Positions 41,492 through 47,877 of a DNA stretch of 50,266 bases are shown piece after piece. Source of the stretch: CAYLQA01 sp964385695 (GTDB lineage Bacteria > Desulfobacterota > Desulfobulbia > Desulfobulbales > Desulfurivibrionaceae); assembly GCA_964385695.1 (NCBI GenBank), contig CAYLQA010000027.1, forward strand, positions 1-50,266. The letters run 5' to 3'. A program made the position numbers and the translations under genes. The notes beneath the pieces were generated by a model. That model worked only from the letters and a program-made list of their open reading frames with translations, searched no databases and was not told the origin of the DNA. Each line of letters opens with the position of its first letter. Positions within the stretch are counted from its first letter, which is position 1.

Positions 41492-43393
41492 TTAATCTTT
41501 TGCCTTGGGATACCCCATGCCGCCCAAAGTCTCGCTGATCTCGCTCAAAGTTGTCGGATCATCGATGGTTGAGGGCATGCGGTACTCTTTACCGTTGGCA
41601 ATGGAGCGCATGGTGCCGCGCAGGATCTTGCCGGACCGGGTCTTGGGCAATCTGGGCACCACAGCGGTCTCGCGGTAGCAGGCAATGGGACCGATCTGTT
41701 TGCGCACCATCTGGCTCAGCTCGGTCTTGAGCTCGTCCGGGTTCACCTCGGCCCCGGCCTTGAGCACAACCAGGCCAACGGGCAACTGGCCCTTGAGCTT
41801 GTCATCGGTGCCGAATACCGCACACTCGGCCACACTGGGATGGGTGGCAACCACCTCCTCCATGGCCCCGGTGGAGAGGCGATGGCCGGCGATGTTAATC
41901 ACATCGTCCATACGGCCCATGATAAAGATGTAACCATCCTCATCGATAAAACCGCCGTCAGAGGTCTCGTAATATCCCTCGAACTTGCTGAGATAGGATT
42001 TCTTGAATTTTGCATCGTCCAGATAGAGGGTGGGCAGGGTGCCGGGAGGCAGAGGCAGCTTGACCACAACATGGCCCTCCTCGTTGGCCCCGACAGGATT
42101 GCCATCGTCATCCAGGATCTGCACATTATAACCGGGCACAGCCACGGTGGGGGAGCCTGCCTTGACTTCCATTTCCTCAAGCCCCATACAGTTGGAGGCA
42201 ATGGGCCAACCGGTCTCGGTCTGCCACCAGTGGTCGATGACAGGCCGCTTCAGGATATCGCTGGCCCAGTGATAGGTGTCCGGGTCGAGACGCTCACCGG
42301 CCAGGAAAAGATATTTGAAGGAGGAAAGATCGTACTTTTGAGTGTAGGAGCCCTCAGGGTCCTCCTTTTTAATGGCGCGAAAGGCAGTGGGGGCGGTGAA
42401 GAGCACCTTGACTCCGTGCTGGGAGATAACCCGCCAAAAGGCGCCCGGGTCCGGGGTACCGATTGGCTTGCCCTCGTAAATCACAGTGGTGCAGCCCTTA
42501 AGCAGCGGACCGTAGATAATGTAGGAGTGACCCACAACCCAGCCCACGTCCGAAGCGGACCAGAAAACATCTCCGGCATCCACGTTATAGATATTCTTCA
42601 TGCTCCAGTAGAGGGCCACGGCATGGCCGCCATTGTCGCGCATCACGCCCTTGGGCATGCCGGTGGTACCGGAGGTGTAGAGGATATACAGAGGATCGGT
42701 GGCCAGGACAGGCACACAGTCGGCATCCTCGGCCGTGGAAGCCAACTCCTGCCAATCGCAGTCGCGATCCTTGTCCAGCTCCGCCTTGATAACGGGGCGC
42801 TGAAAGATAATGCATTTTTCCGGGGTATGATCGGCAAGATCAATGGCCTCGTCCAACAGGGGCTTGTACTCAATGGTCTTCTTGCCCTCGATGGCGCCGG
42901 AGGCAGTGACAATGACCTTGGGTTTGGAGTGATCGATGCGGATGGCCAATTCGTTGGGAGCAAAACCGCCAAAAACCACGGAGTGGATGGCACCGAGTCG
43001 GGCACAGGCCAGCATGGCCACTGCGGCCTGGGGGATCATGGGCATGTAGATGATGACGGTATCGCCCTTGGTAACCCCCTGGGCCTTGAGGACCCCGGCA
43101 AAGTTGGCAACCAGGTCGCGCAACTCTGTGTAAGTGTATTTTTCAATGACCCCGGTCACCGGGCTGTCATAGATAATGGCATCCTGATCGCCACGACCGT
43201 TTTCCACATGCCGATCTAAAGCGTTGTAACAGGTGTTCAGTTCGCCGCCCTTGAACCAACGGTAGATGGGCGGATTGGTCTCATCCAGGACCGTATCCCA
43301 TTTTTTATACCAGTCGATACCTTCAGCCGCTTCACCCCAAAAGGCTGCTGGCTCATCAACGCTTTTCTGAAAAACTTCTTTATACATCCCCAT
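41492..43393 (-). CDS. PrpE-like propionyl-CoA (acetyl-CoA) synthetase
   Basis: 633 residues, AMP-forming acyl-CoA synthetase. P-loop LYTSGTTGMPKGVMRDNGGH, ASDVGWVVGHSYIIYGPLL, VIDHWWQTETGWPI, YETSDGGFIDEDGYIFIMGRMDDVINIAGHR and the acetylatable lysine region LPKTRSGKILRGTMR. The start (SVDEPAAFWGEAAEGIDW) and the late TIDDPTTLSEI match propionyl-CoA synthetases of the PrpE/ACSS3 type rather than Acs. First gene of the propionate cluster, which supports propionate as substrate; acetate remains possible. GGAG lies 7 bases before the first ATG. A candidate activator site and -10 box lie upstream. Confidence 0.9.
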   Translation of the reverse strand: MGMYKEVFQKSVDEPAAFWGEAAEGIDWYKKWDTVLDETNPPIYRWFKGGELNTCYNALDRHVENGRGDQDAIIYDSPVTGVIEKYTYTELRDLVANFAGVLKAQGVTKGDTVIIYMPMIPQAAVAMLACARLGAIHSVVFGGFAPNELAIRIDHSKPKVIVTASGAIEGKKTIEYKPLLDEAIDLADHTPEKCIIFQRPVIKAELDKDRDCDWQELASTAEDADCVPVLATDPLYILYTSGTTGMPKGVMRDNGGHAVALYWSMKNIYNVDAGDVFWSASDVGWVVGHSYIIYGPLLKGCTTVIYEGKPIGTPDPGAFWRVISQHGVKVLFTAPTAFRAIKKEDPEGSYTQKYDLSSFKYLFLAGERLDPDTYHWASDILKRPVIDHWWQTETGWPIASNCMGLEEMEVKAGSPTVAVPGYNVQILDDDGNPVGANEEGHVVVKLPLPPGTLPTLYLDDAKFKKSYLSKFEGYYETSDGGFIDEDGYIFIMGRMDDVINIAGHRLSTGAMEEVVATHPSVAECAVFGTDDKLKGQLPVGLVVLKAGAEVNPDELKTELSQMVRKQIGPIACYRETAVVPRLPKTRSGKILRGTMRSIANGKEYRMPSTIDDPTTLSEISETLGGMGYPKAKD

Positions 43394-43484
43394 TTACTCT
43401 CTCCACGCTGGTTAAAAATTTTTCTCTGGACCTTACGTATTTTGCCATGGATCGATGACATGCGCGCACCTCAAACTGGCAAGG

Positions 43485-43523
43485 ATTGTAGTCATACCAT
43501 AAAGAAATAGGTATTTCTACGTA
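43485..43523 (-). promoter_or_regulatory. Candidate activator-dependent promoter of the PrpE-like gene
   Basis: On the minus strand a -10-like TACAAT (43490-43485) has no good -35 box. Instead TACGTAGAAATACCTA (43523-43508) ends 17 bases upstream, where an activator could replace the -35. It overlaps the palindrome AGAAATAGGTATTTCT (43503-43518). The 16-mer is shared, 13 of 16, with the site at 26535-26550. Confidence 0.4.
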
Positions 43524-43571
43524 AACTTACATGGGGGAAATATGGTCGTTTTTTCGTCTTTTTGTTCCTCT

Positions 43572-43740
43572 TCTGTCCTGCCGAGACCATAGGTGGCGAT
43601 GTTTTTTTCCCATTGTCACGCAGCCGAGCAGCGGAGAAATGTCCGGAAAAAGCGCGAGAGGTAAGCGAAGACTCCGACTGTTTGAGTCACGCGTAGCGTG
43701 GCGAGTTTCGCAGCGCCCGGTCATTTTGAGCAGGACAGAA
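43572..43740. repeat. Intergenic repeat-like element with inverted ends
   Basis: TTCTGTCCTGC near 43570 recurs inverted as GCAGGACAGAA near 43730. Inside are small palindromes such as CACGC-GTA-GCGTG. The stretch AGGTAAGCGAAGACTCCGA resembles AGGTAAGCGAGCGG...GACTCCGA at 41401-41430. It may be a degenerate mobile or REP-type sequence. Confidence 0.4.
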
Positions 43741-43750
43741 GGGGAATAAA

Positions 43751-43780
43751 AAAACCCGACTCCAGATAGAGCCGGGTTTT
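43751..43780 (-). terminator. Terminator of the Mla operon
   Basis: 12-bp stem with one A.C mismatch (AAAACCCGACTC with GAGCCGGGTTTT), 6-base loop, T-rich on the minus-strand side. It lies 23 bases past the last gene of the operon; A/T runs on both sides allow two-way use. Confidence 0.85.
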
Positions 43781-43803
43781 AAAAAAATTCTCCTCATTGA
43801 CTT

Positions 43804-44397
43804 TCACATACCAATCGACACATCCTTTAAAAATTCCGCATAGATCATGCCCAAAGCCTCACCAAAGGCCTGAGCCGTAGCAGCCATGGAGTCGTTTTTG
43901 GCGGCAGCCACGGCCTTATAGATCTTGCCTTTGCCGGAAACAGCCAACTCCATACCCACTGCCGCCTGCACGGTAAATCCATTCTGTTGCCGCTCAAAGG
44001 TAAGCAGCCGCCCGGAAACCACCTGGTCAGCACGCATGCCTGGATCATAAAAAACTACATCTTCGGCAACACCGACATTTTTAAGATAGGCAAAGAGATT
44101 CTTCTGGATCAGGGTGGCCGGGGCCTCTTGCCAGTGGTGGTAATGGGAACGGCGCAGCTCCAAGGGTCTACTTTTTTCCGTGTAGAGGATTGAGCGTTCG
44201 TTGAGCAGGCCTGCTGTTTTCAAACGGGCCACGCCAATGGTGCCGCTGAACAGCAGTGGTCCCGCCTTGCTCGCCTTCGGCTCGGGCAAGCGGTAATAAC
44301 GGTCCTCAGGCACCACCTTAGGCCCCACACAGGAGACAAGAAACAGCCCCACAAGCACGCTTAAAGCCACAAGCAATATAGATCTATGAGTTCGCAC
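43804..44397 (-). CDS. PqiC-like ABC transporter auxiliary lipoprotein
   Basis: 197 residues from a GTG start that shares its first base with the mlaD-type stop (TAGTG), with GGAGGAG just upstream. Signal peptide with lipobox LVSC, lipidated Cys near residue 23. The mature part follows the ABC_trans_aux/PqiC pattern: YYRLPEP, then GTIGVARLKTAGLLNERSILYTE, RSHYHHWQEAPATLIQKNLFAYL and SGRLLTFERQ. In E. coli, PqiC is an outer-membrane lipoprotein working with an MCE protein. It likely docks the MlaD-type protein to the outer membrane in place of MlaC/MlaA, which are absent here. Confidence 0.82.
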   Translation of the reverse strand: MRTHRSILLVALSVLVGLFLVSCVGPKVVPEDRYYRLPEPKASKAGPLLFSGTIGVARLKTAGLLNERSILYTEKSRPLELRRSHYHHWQEAPATLIQKNLFAYLKNVGVAEDVVFYDPGMRADQVVSGRLLTFERQQNGFTVQAAVGMELAVSGKGKIYKAVAAAKNDSMAATAQAFGEALGMIYAEFLKDVSIGM

Positions 44398-45335
44398 TAT
44401 CTCTCCTCCTTCGCAACCGTGGTGCCACGCAAGAGGATGCCGGGGTTTTCCTTTAAAGTGCGGCTGAGCTCATGCATGTTTCGGCTGGTTCCTTCCATAT
44501 GGTAGAGAATGGTGTTGAGGTGCTGGGAGATCAGTTCCAAAGAGTTGCGCATCTCACCCACGGTCTGGCGCACATCACGCTTATTGGCCGAGAGAAACTC
44601 CCGCGACTCGGTGAGCAGGCCGTTGAGATTTGTCCGCAGCTCGGAAAAATCGTTGGTCATGCCTGCTATGCCTGCGGTGATGACATCGGCATTGGCAAAG
44701 ACCTTTTCCAGATGCGCTTTGTTCTTCGGGCTCATCAGGGCATTGAGTTGGTTTGTTGTGTTGGTCAGGTTGTCCAGCAGGATATTCAGGTTTTTGGCAA
44801 TACGCGGCACATTGGTATCGAGGCTCTCGCCCACAGTGGCCAACGGGCCCTGGATGTTGTTGATCAAGGGCTTGATGGAGTTTTCAGACAGATCGTTCAG
44901 CTCGGTTGCCACCTCCTGCATGGCCTGCATGAAATCCACCTTATAAGAAGTGATGATGGTGCCGCCTTTGGCAAGAAACTCCCGGCTCTCGCCAGCCTCG
45001 ATATCGATCTGCCGGTCGGAGAGCATTGCGGGCATAACAATGGCTGCACGGCTGTCTTTGGGGATTTTCCAATCCTTACGAATGGCCAACTCCAGCCGGT
45101 AGAGCATCTTACCGTCCTGGGTGCTGCGCTCAATGTTGTTCACCCGACCCACCTGAAACCCGCCATAAGTCACGGTGCTGCCATGGATAATACCGGGGAT
45201 GGTCTCATAGTAGACATAATAGGGCACCGTGCTGGAATCCCGGCCGGTCACCTTAAATAGGGCAATCATGAGCAGGACGAACATGCCCAGGACAAAGGAA
45301 CCGACGACAAAATAGTTGATGGTATCTCGTTTCAT
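44397..45335 (-). CDS. MlaD-type MCE-domain protein
   Basis: 312 residues from the ATG at 45335 (GAGGTG 8 bases upstream); a GTG nine bases earlier is possible. One N-terminal membrane span (NYFVVGSFVLGMFVLLMIALF), then an MCE domain (~38-115) with GIIHGSTVTYGGFQVGRVNNI and PAMLSDRQIDIEAG, then long helices (~130-300). It is the membrane-anchored, ring-forming lipid-shuttling component of Mla/Mce transporters. The long helical tail is more like Mce/Pqi-type proteins than E. coli MlaD (183 residues). A 104-base palindrome lies between its start and the ATPase gene. Confidence 0.9.
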   Translation of the reverse strand: MKRDTINYFVVGSFVLGMFVLLMIALFKVTGRDSSTVPYYVYYETIPGIIHGSTVTYGGFQVGRVNNIERSTQDGKMLYRLELAIRKDWKIPKDSRAAIVMPAMLSDRQIDIEAGESREFLAKGGTIITSYKVDFMQAMQEVATELNDLSENSIKPLINNIQGPLATVGESLDTNVPRIAKNLNILLDNLTNTTNQLNALMSPKNKAHLEKVFANADVITAGIAGMTNDFSELRTNLNGLLTESREFLSANKRDVRQTVGEMRNSLELISQHLNTILYHMEGTSRNMHELSRTLKENPGILLRGTTVAKEER

Positions 45336-45402
45336 ATTTTTCACACCTCTTTTACAGCAAACTCTCCTAAAAAGGTTAGAAGTAAAAGCTGGTTATTACC
45401 AC

Positions 45403-45506
45403 AACTATTCAGATGTACCCCAGGTGTGTGCAAGCAGGACGCCCAGCTATAGTTTAGCTATGCTGGACGGCCTGATCGCGCGCAGATGGGGTGCAGCTGG
45501 ATAGTT
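45403..45506. repeat. Large imperfect palindrome between the mlaF- and mlaD-type genes
   Basis: Arms 45403-45452 and 45458-45506 pair over 49 positions by hand: 38 Watson-Crick, 4 G.U (if + strand RNA) and 7 mismatches, plus one bulged T and a 5-base loop (TTTAG). The outer end overlaps the ATPase stop codon. It could be an operon-internal mRNA structure or a small palindromic mobile element. Confidence 0.7.
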
Positions 45507-46305
45507 AGTACGTTACATGCTCCGCGGTCAGGCGGGCCAGATATTCATCGGCGTCAACCAGCTCGGCGCGCGGCCTGCGATTGAGCAGGTTCTGCACCCG
45601 CTTATTCTCACTGTTCTGCACCTCGTCCACCGTACCGGTGATGAGGATTTCGCCACCATCCAGCACCGTGATTCTGTCGGCGATCTTAAAGGCGCTTTCC
45701 AGCTCATGGGTGACCACAACAATGGTCATGCGCAGGGCATCACGCAGTTTCAAAATCAACTCATCCAGTTCTGCCGAGACCACCGGATCAAGCCCTGCCG
45801 AGGGCTCGTCAAAAAAGAGCAGTTTCGGGTCCATGACCACGGCCCGGGCCAGGGCGGCCCGCTTGATCATACCGCCGGAAAGTTCCGCAGGCATGAGGTT
45901 TTCAAAACCGGCCAGGTTCACCACCTCAAGCTTCATCCGGCTCATGATGCGGATGGTCTTTTCATCAAGATCGGTATGCTCTCTCAAGGGCAGGCAGACA
46001 TTATCGCCCACGCTCATGGAGCCGAACAAGGCGCCGCCCTGAAAGGCCACCCCCATGTCCCGGCGCAGGTGGTGCATCTCAAGATCGCTCAGGGTGTTGA
46101 TATCATTGCCCAGGAGGTTGATCGTGCCCGAGGTGGGGCGGTGCAGTCCGAGAAGATGCCAAAGCAGGGTGGACTTGCCGGAGCCGCTGCCGCCCATGAT
46201 CACCATGATCTCACCCTGCTCCACGGTGAGATCCACCGCCTTGAGGATCAGGCGCTCTCCGTAATGGGTATAAAGATCGCGTATTTCAATGACCGGCTCT
46301 GCCAT
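45505..46305 (-). CDS. MlaF-type ABC transporter ATPase
   Basis: 266 residues from the second ATG (46305), which has GAGGGAG just upstream; the first ATG (46317) overlaps the permease stop as TAATG and is also possible. All ABC motifs are present: Walker A MGGSGSGKST, Q-loop VAFQGGALFGSMSV, signature LSGGMIKRAALARA, Walker B KLLFFDEPSAGLDP and H-loop VVTHE. It powers the lipid transporter with the MlaE-type permease. In E. coli MlaF is controlled by the STAS protein MlaB; a STAS gene lies two genes upstream. Confidence 0.95.
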   Translation of the reverse strand: MAEPVIEIRDLYTHYGERLILKAVDLTVEQGEIMVIMGGSGSGKSTLLWHLLGLHRPTSGTINLLGNDINTLSDLEMHHLRRDMGVAFQGGALFGSMSVGDNVCLPLREHTDLDEKTIRIMSRMKLEVVNLAGFENLMPAELSGGMIKRAALARAVVMDPKLLFFDEPSAGLDPVVSAELDELILKLRDALRMTIVVVTHELESAFKIADRITVLDGGEILITGTVDEVQNSENKRVQNLLNRRPRAELVDADEYLARLTAEHVTY

Positions 46306-46316
46306 GCTCCCTCGCA

Positions 46317-47108
46317 TTATCGATTCATGAAAAAGGTAAAGATCATATCCGCCAGGATGATGAAACTGATGGAGAGCACCACCGAGCGGGTGGTTGCCCT
46401 TCCGACGCCCTCGGCCCCGCCGCGGACCATAAAGCCGTTGCTGATGCCGATGAGGACGATAATAAGGGCAAAGATCACACTTTTAATGAGCCCCTGGCCG
46501 ATGTCCTCCAGGCGCAGGATCTCAAAGCAGCGTAAAAAATAATTATGGATGGTGATATTGAGTTTCATGGAGGTGAAAACCGCACCGCCGTATAGGCCTA
46601 CAAAATCGCCAAGTACGGTGAGGGCGGGTACTGAAATCAATGTAGCGATCAACAGGGGGGTGGCAAGGTACCGAATGGGACTGATACCGATAACCCGCAG
46701 GGCATCGATCTCCTGGGACTCATGCATGGTGCCGATGCGGGCGGTGATGGCTGAGCCGGAGCGGCCTGCCACCAAAACGGCCACGATGAGCGGGGCAAAC
46801 TCACGGGTTACGGAAAGGGCTATGCCGATGACCACCTTGCTCTCGGCACCAAAGGTGCGCAGGGTCTCAATCCCCTGAATAGCCAGCATGACACCCACGG
46901 AAAAACAGAGCATGGAGACAATGGGAATGGCCTGTACCCCGATCTGCATGGCCTCGCGAAAGATGGAAGAAGGCTTGACCGGCTGGCTGCGACGCTTGCC
47001 CATAAAGAGCCAGAAAAAGCTTTCCACCAAGAGGGCGCTGACATACCCCAGCTCCTCAATGCCTTGAACCGTACGGCGGCCAATATGCTCGACAAAGGGA
47101 CGGATCAC
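46317..47108 (-). CDS. MlaE-type lipid transporter permease
   Basis: 263 residues from a GTG start overlapping the STAS stop (GTGA), with GGAG 5 bases upstream. MlaE family features: five or so hydrophobic spans, IPIVSMLCFSVGVMLAIQGIETLRTFGAE, LAPLIVAVLVAGRSGSAITARIGTM-type motif here reading FAPLIVAVLVAGRSGSAITA, and EIDALRVIGISPIRYLATP. It forms the inner-membrane channel for the ATPase and MCE protein. Confidence 0.95.
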   Translation of the reverse strand: MIRPFVEHIGRRTVQGIEELGYVSALLVESFFWLFMGKRRSQPVKPSSIFREAMQIGVQAIPIVSMLCFSVGVMLAIQGIETLRTFGAESKVVIGIALSVTREFAPLIVAVLVAGRSGSAITARIGTMHESQEIDALRVIGISPIRYLATPLLIATLISVPALTVLGDFVGLYGGAVFTSMKLNITIHNYFLRCFEILRLEDIGQGLIKSVIFALIIVLIGISNGFMVRGGAEGVGRATTRSVVLSISFIILADMIFTFFMNR

Positions 47109-47449
47109 TTACTCTCCTTACTGAGAGCTGCCACTCCCTCCTCGATATTGCTGTGGATGGTGAAGACCTGATCAAGGCGAGCCAAATGCAGCACCTGCAT
47201 AGCAGGCTCGCTGACACTGGTCAGGGCAAAGCCAAGCTGCTTGGCTTTGGCCATCTGCAACCCCTCCACCAGACTGGCCACACCGGAACTGTCTATATAT
47301 TGCACCGCGGAAAGGTCCACCAGCACAGGGAAGTTTGCCTCGAGATGGGCCAGAATCTGCTTGCGCGCCTGGGGCGAAACCTTAAGATCCACCTCGCCGT
47401 TTAAGGAAACCACCATGGCCGGGCCGTGCTTTTCGCTTGGATAACTCAT
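47105..47449 (-). CDS. STAS-domain protein (anti-sigma-antagonist / MlaB-like)
   Basis: 114 residues, a lone STAS domain. The phosphorylatable motif VQYIDSSGVASLVEG is intact; S55 aligns with the serine phosphorylated in SpoIIAA. By position, just before mlaE and mlaF, it could be MlaB, which binds MlaF. By neighbours, after an RsbW-like kinase and a PP2C phosphatase, it looks like a partner-switching antagonist. It may be both. Its ATG overlaps the kinase stop (ATGA) and its stop overlaps the MlaE-type start. Confidence 0.88.
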   Translation of the reverse strand: MSYPSEKHGPAMVVSLNGEVDLKVSPQARKQILAHLEANFPVLVDLSAVQYIDSSGVASLVEGLQMAKAKQLGFALTSVSEPAMQVLHLARLDQVFTIHSNIEEGVAALSKESK

Positions 47450-47877
47450 TGTTGCTGCTCGCTGGGTGTAATTTTTTTTGTCAGTTGCAGAATGTTGCCG
47501 CCCTCTGCCGGGGTGGGCCGATACTCAACCCTGTCCATCAGCTCACGGATAAAGTGCACCCCCAAGCCACCGGGCCGCAGCTCGTTAAAATCTCGTCCAT
47601 GTATCTGAGACGTTTCCACAGGAGAGGCAAAATCGGTGAGTCGCAGCACCATCTCTTTATGATTATGGAAAATTTCCAGTATAATGTCACCCGGCTTTTC
47701 TTTGCCGTAGCCATGTTGGATGATGTTGGCGCAGGCCTCGTTTGCCGCCATAACCAGGGCATCGATATCCTTCTGGCAACAGCCCTGTGCCTGGGCGACA
47801 TCCCGCACCATATGACGTATCTCGGCCAACTCATCCACGGTCAGGTGGATTTTTTTATGAAGGATCGGTTCATCCAT
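47446..47877 (-). CDS. RsbW/SpoIIAB-like anti-sigma serine kinase
   Basis: 143 residues from the ATG at 47877, which overlaps the phosphatase stop by 8 bases (ATGGATGA); a TTG 12 bases earlier is possible. GHKL ATPase fold: N-box region VMAANEACANIIQHGY, LRLTDFASPV and GGLGVHFIRELMDRVEY. Family members phosphorylate STAS antagonists on Ser and, when free, bind sigma factors. No sigma factor gene is nearby, so another target, possibly the transporter, is suggested. Confidence 0.9.
   Translation of the reverse strand: MDEPILHKKIHLTVDELAEIRHMVRDVAQAQGCCQKDIDALVMAANEACANIIQHGYGKEKPGDIILEIFHNHKEMVLRLTDFASPVETSQIHGRDFNELRPGGLGVHFIRELMDRVEYRPTPAEGGNILQLTKKITPSEQQQ

Larger units (their letters stand above)
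43394..43803. other. Intergenic region between the acyl-CoA synthetase gene and the end of the Mla operon
   Basis: 410 bases without a supported gene. From left to right: promoter region of the PrpE-like gene (43485-43523), a stretch at ~43570-43740 that looks like an intergenic repeat with TTCTGTCCTGC arms near both ends, and the terminator of the Mla operon (43751-43780). The short open frames here overlap the repeat and are not credible. Confidence 0.6.

Noticed and set aside
41840..43219. 459-codon + strand open frame opposite the PrpE-like gene
   Set aside because: Antisense shadow of a textbook acyl-CoA synthetase; low-complexity His/Gly/Val translation.
43531..43749. Small genes on either strand upstream of the PrpE-like gene
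   Set aside because: They overlap repeat-like and palindromic sequence, have no credible ribosome-binding site and no protein-like pattern.
45403..45506. Palindrome as an integron attC site
   Set aside because: Size fits, but no RYYYAAC/GTTRRRY core pair is at the ends and it lies inside an operon of matching function.
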